A stretch of DNA of 6,427 bases from Deltaproteobacteria bacterium (GTDB lineage Bacteria > Myxococcota > Myxococcia > Myxococcales > Myxococcaceae), in the NCBI GenBank assembly GCA_016875515.1, contig VGRA01000156.1:1-6427 (forward strand), given 5' to 3'. The number at the start of each line of letters is the position of its first letter. The stretch's first letter is position 1. Positions 5,487 to 6,427 of the stretch are shown here, piece after piece. A program made the position numbers and the translations under genes. The notes below the pieces were generated by a model. That model was not told the DNA's origin. It did not search any database and saw only the letters and a list, made by a program, of their open reading frames with translations.

Positions 5487-6427
5487 ATGAACCGCTTCCA
5501 CGCCCCCCTCGCATTGGCCGCAGCCCTGGCCCTGTCCGCCTGCGGCAAGGGCAAGGACACCCTCCCCGACGCCGGCGGCCCCCCCACCTGGTACCAGGAC
5601 GTCCAGCCGCTCGCGCAGGCGCACTGCCAGGGCTGCCACGTTGCGGGAGGCATTGGCCCGTTTGCGCTGACGACGTACGAGGAGGCGAAGCCGCGCGCCG
5701 GGATGATGGCCGCCTCGGTGCAGTCCCGCTCCATGCCGCCGTGGATGCCGGCCGAGACGTGCGGCCTCTCCGGAAAGCCCGCCCCCGCGTACAAGGACAG
5801 CCGCGCGCTCTCCGAGGCCGAGATTGCGGCGTTCGTGGCGTGGGCCGAGGCCGGCGCCCCGGAGGGGGACAAGGCCACGCAGGTGACGGTGGACGCGGGG
5901 ATTCCCACGCTGGCGAACGCTTCCGCCACGCTGGAGCCCTCCGAGGACTTCATCCCTCCGTCCGACGCGGAGGGGGACGTGTACCGCTGCTTCCCGCTCG
6001 GGACGTTGCCGGACCTCACGGACGTCACCGCGCTGGAGGTCATCCCCGGCGTCCCGGCCCAGGTGCACCACGCCATCCTGTACGCGGGCAAGGCCTCCGA
6101 GGTGGCATCGCGGGACGCGGAGTCGCCGGGCATCGGGTGGCCCTGCTACGGCGGCCCGGACCTGCCCTCGGACGGGATGTTCGTGGGGGCATGGGCCCCG
6201 GGAACGCCGCCCACCGAGTACCCGGCCGGCACGGGCGTCCGCATCGGCTCCAACGGCTACGACACCTTCGTGATGCAGGTGCACTACAACCTGGCCAACG
6301 TGAACGGCATGGGGAAGCCGGACCGCACGAAGGTGAAGGTGCGGTACGCGGACCAGTTGGTGCCCCGGCCGGCGTACCTGGTGCCGGTGACGAAGCACAA
6401 CTTCAGGATTCCCCCGGGGGCGGTCAA
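5487..6427 (+). CDS. Lipoprotein with c-type haem motif fused to a copper type II (PHM-like) monooxygenase domain (3' partial)
   Basis: This is a predicted envelope oxidoreductase; 313 codons are visible and the frame is open at the window edge. A signal peptide ends in a perfect lipobox, L-S-A-C19-G. A short haem-c region follows, with C47-Q-G-C50-H51, possible axial Met83 or Met87 in SMPPWMP, and LSEAEIAAFVAWAEAGAPEG at 108-127. From about 150 onward it resembles the first copper domain of peptidylglycine alpha-hydroxylating monooxygenase. The Cu-H ligands are seen as V-H194-H195-A and M-Q-V-H266-Y. Between them, AWAPGTPPTEYPAGTGVRIG (235-254) corresponds to AWARNAPPT...GVGFRVG in animal PHM. 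The spacing from His195 to His266 (71) is close to that in rat PHM (64). Cys168 and Cys220 may form a disulfide. The Cu-M domain (HxH and Met) should lie beyond 6427. It is divergent from the peptidase gene. Substrate is unknown; the haem may deliver electrons to copper (inference). Confidence 0.9.
   Translation, partial: MNRFHAPLALAAALALSACGKGKDTLPDAGGPPTWYQDVQPLAQAHCQGCHVAGGIGPFALTTYEEAKPRAGMMAASVQSRSMPPWMPAETCGLSGKPAPAYKDSRALSEAEIAAFVAWAEAGAPEGDKATQVTVDAGIPTLANASATLEPSEDFIPPSDAEGDVYRCFPLGTLPDLTDVTALEVIPGVPAQVHHAILYAGKASEVASRDAESPGIGWPCYGGPDLPSDGMFVGAWAPGTPPTEYPAGTGVRIGSNGYDTFVMQVHYNLANVNGMGKPDRTKVKVRYADQLVPRPAYLVPVTKHNFRIPPGAV

Noticed and set aside
5430..6398. Long upstream extension of the peptidase frame (open to 6398 on the minus strand)
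   Set aside because: It is antisense to a gene with a lipobox, CXXCH and PHM copper ligands. The extension has an Arg/Gly/His-rich composition typical of a shadow frame in GC-rich DNA, and its translation shows no domain. The real start has a leader and SD at 5429.
1..6427. Mobile elements, tRNA or rRNA genes, phage or defence genes
   Set aside because: No transposase, integrase, terminal inverted repeats, tRNA-like folds or nuclease/toxin motifs were seen. Composition is even across the window.

Overview
The window is very GC-rich and densely coding. It carries the 3' end of one core metabolic gene, followed by four genes whose products are all predicted to be exported. Base composition, GTG starts, a disulfide-rich EGF-repeat lipoprotein, and a haem-motif plus peptidylglycine-monooxygenase-like lipoprotein together suggest a delta-proteobacterium, most likely a myxobacterium (Myxococcota). 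That taxonomic placement is inference; no rRNA or marker gene is present to settle it.

Layout: (1) bases 1-856, plus strand: the C-terminal part of the E2 subunit of 2-oxoglutarate dehydrogenase (sucB/odhB), ending in a tandem TGA-TAA stop. (2) 871-2631, plus strand, only 14 nt downstream: a 586-aa putative lipoprotein with six EGF-like modules (36 cysteines) followed by a cysteine-free, propeller-like region with YW-type repeats. (3) 2641-3264, minus strand, convergent with gene 2 across a 9-nt gap: a PagL-type lipid A 3-O-deacylase (outer-membrane beta-barrel). (4) 3261-5429, minus strand: a dipeptidyl-peptidase-IV-like S9 serine peptidase, whose stop codon overlaps the GTG start of gene 3 (GTGA), so genes 4 and 3 form a two-gene operon. 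(5) 5487-6427 and beyond, plus strand, divergent from gene 4 across 57 nt: a lipoprotein with a c-type haem motif (CQGCH) followed by the first copper half-site domain of a peptidylglycine alpha-hydroxylating monooxygenase (PHM)-like enzyme. It is cut by the window edge.

How they fit together: SucB serves the TCA cycle in the cytoplasm. The other four products belong to the cell envelope: a lipoprotein with adhesion- or receptor-like architecture, a lipid A remodelling enzyme, a peptidase, and a copper/haem oxidoreductase lipoprotein. Coupling of the peptidase to the lipid A deacylase is seen in the sequence. A common function for the envelope genes is not demonstrated. The most interesting items are the haem-plus-PHM fusion and the metazoan-like EGF/propeller lipoprotein with nearly identical EGF repeats.
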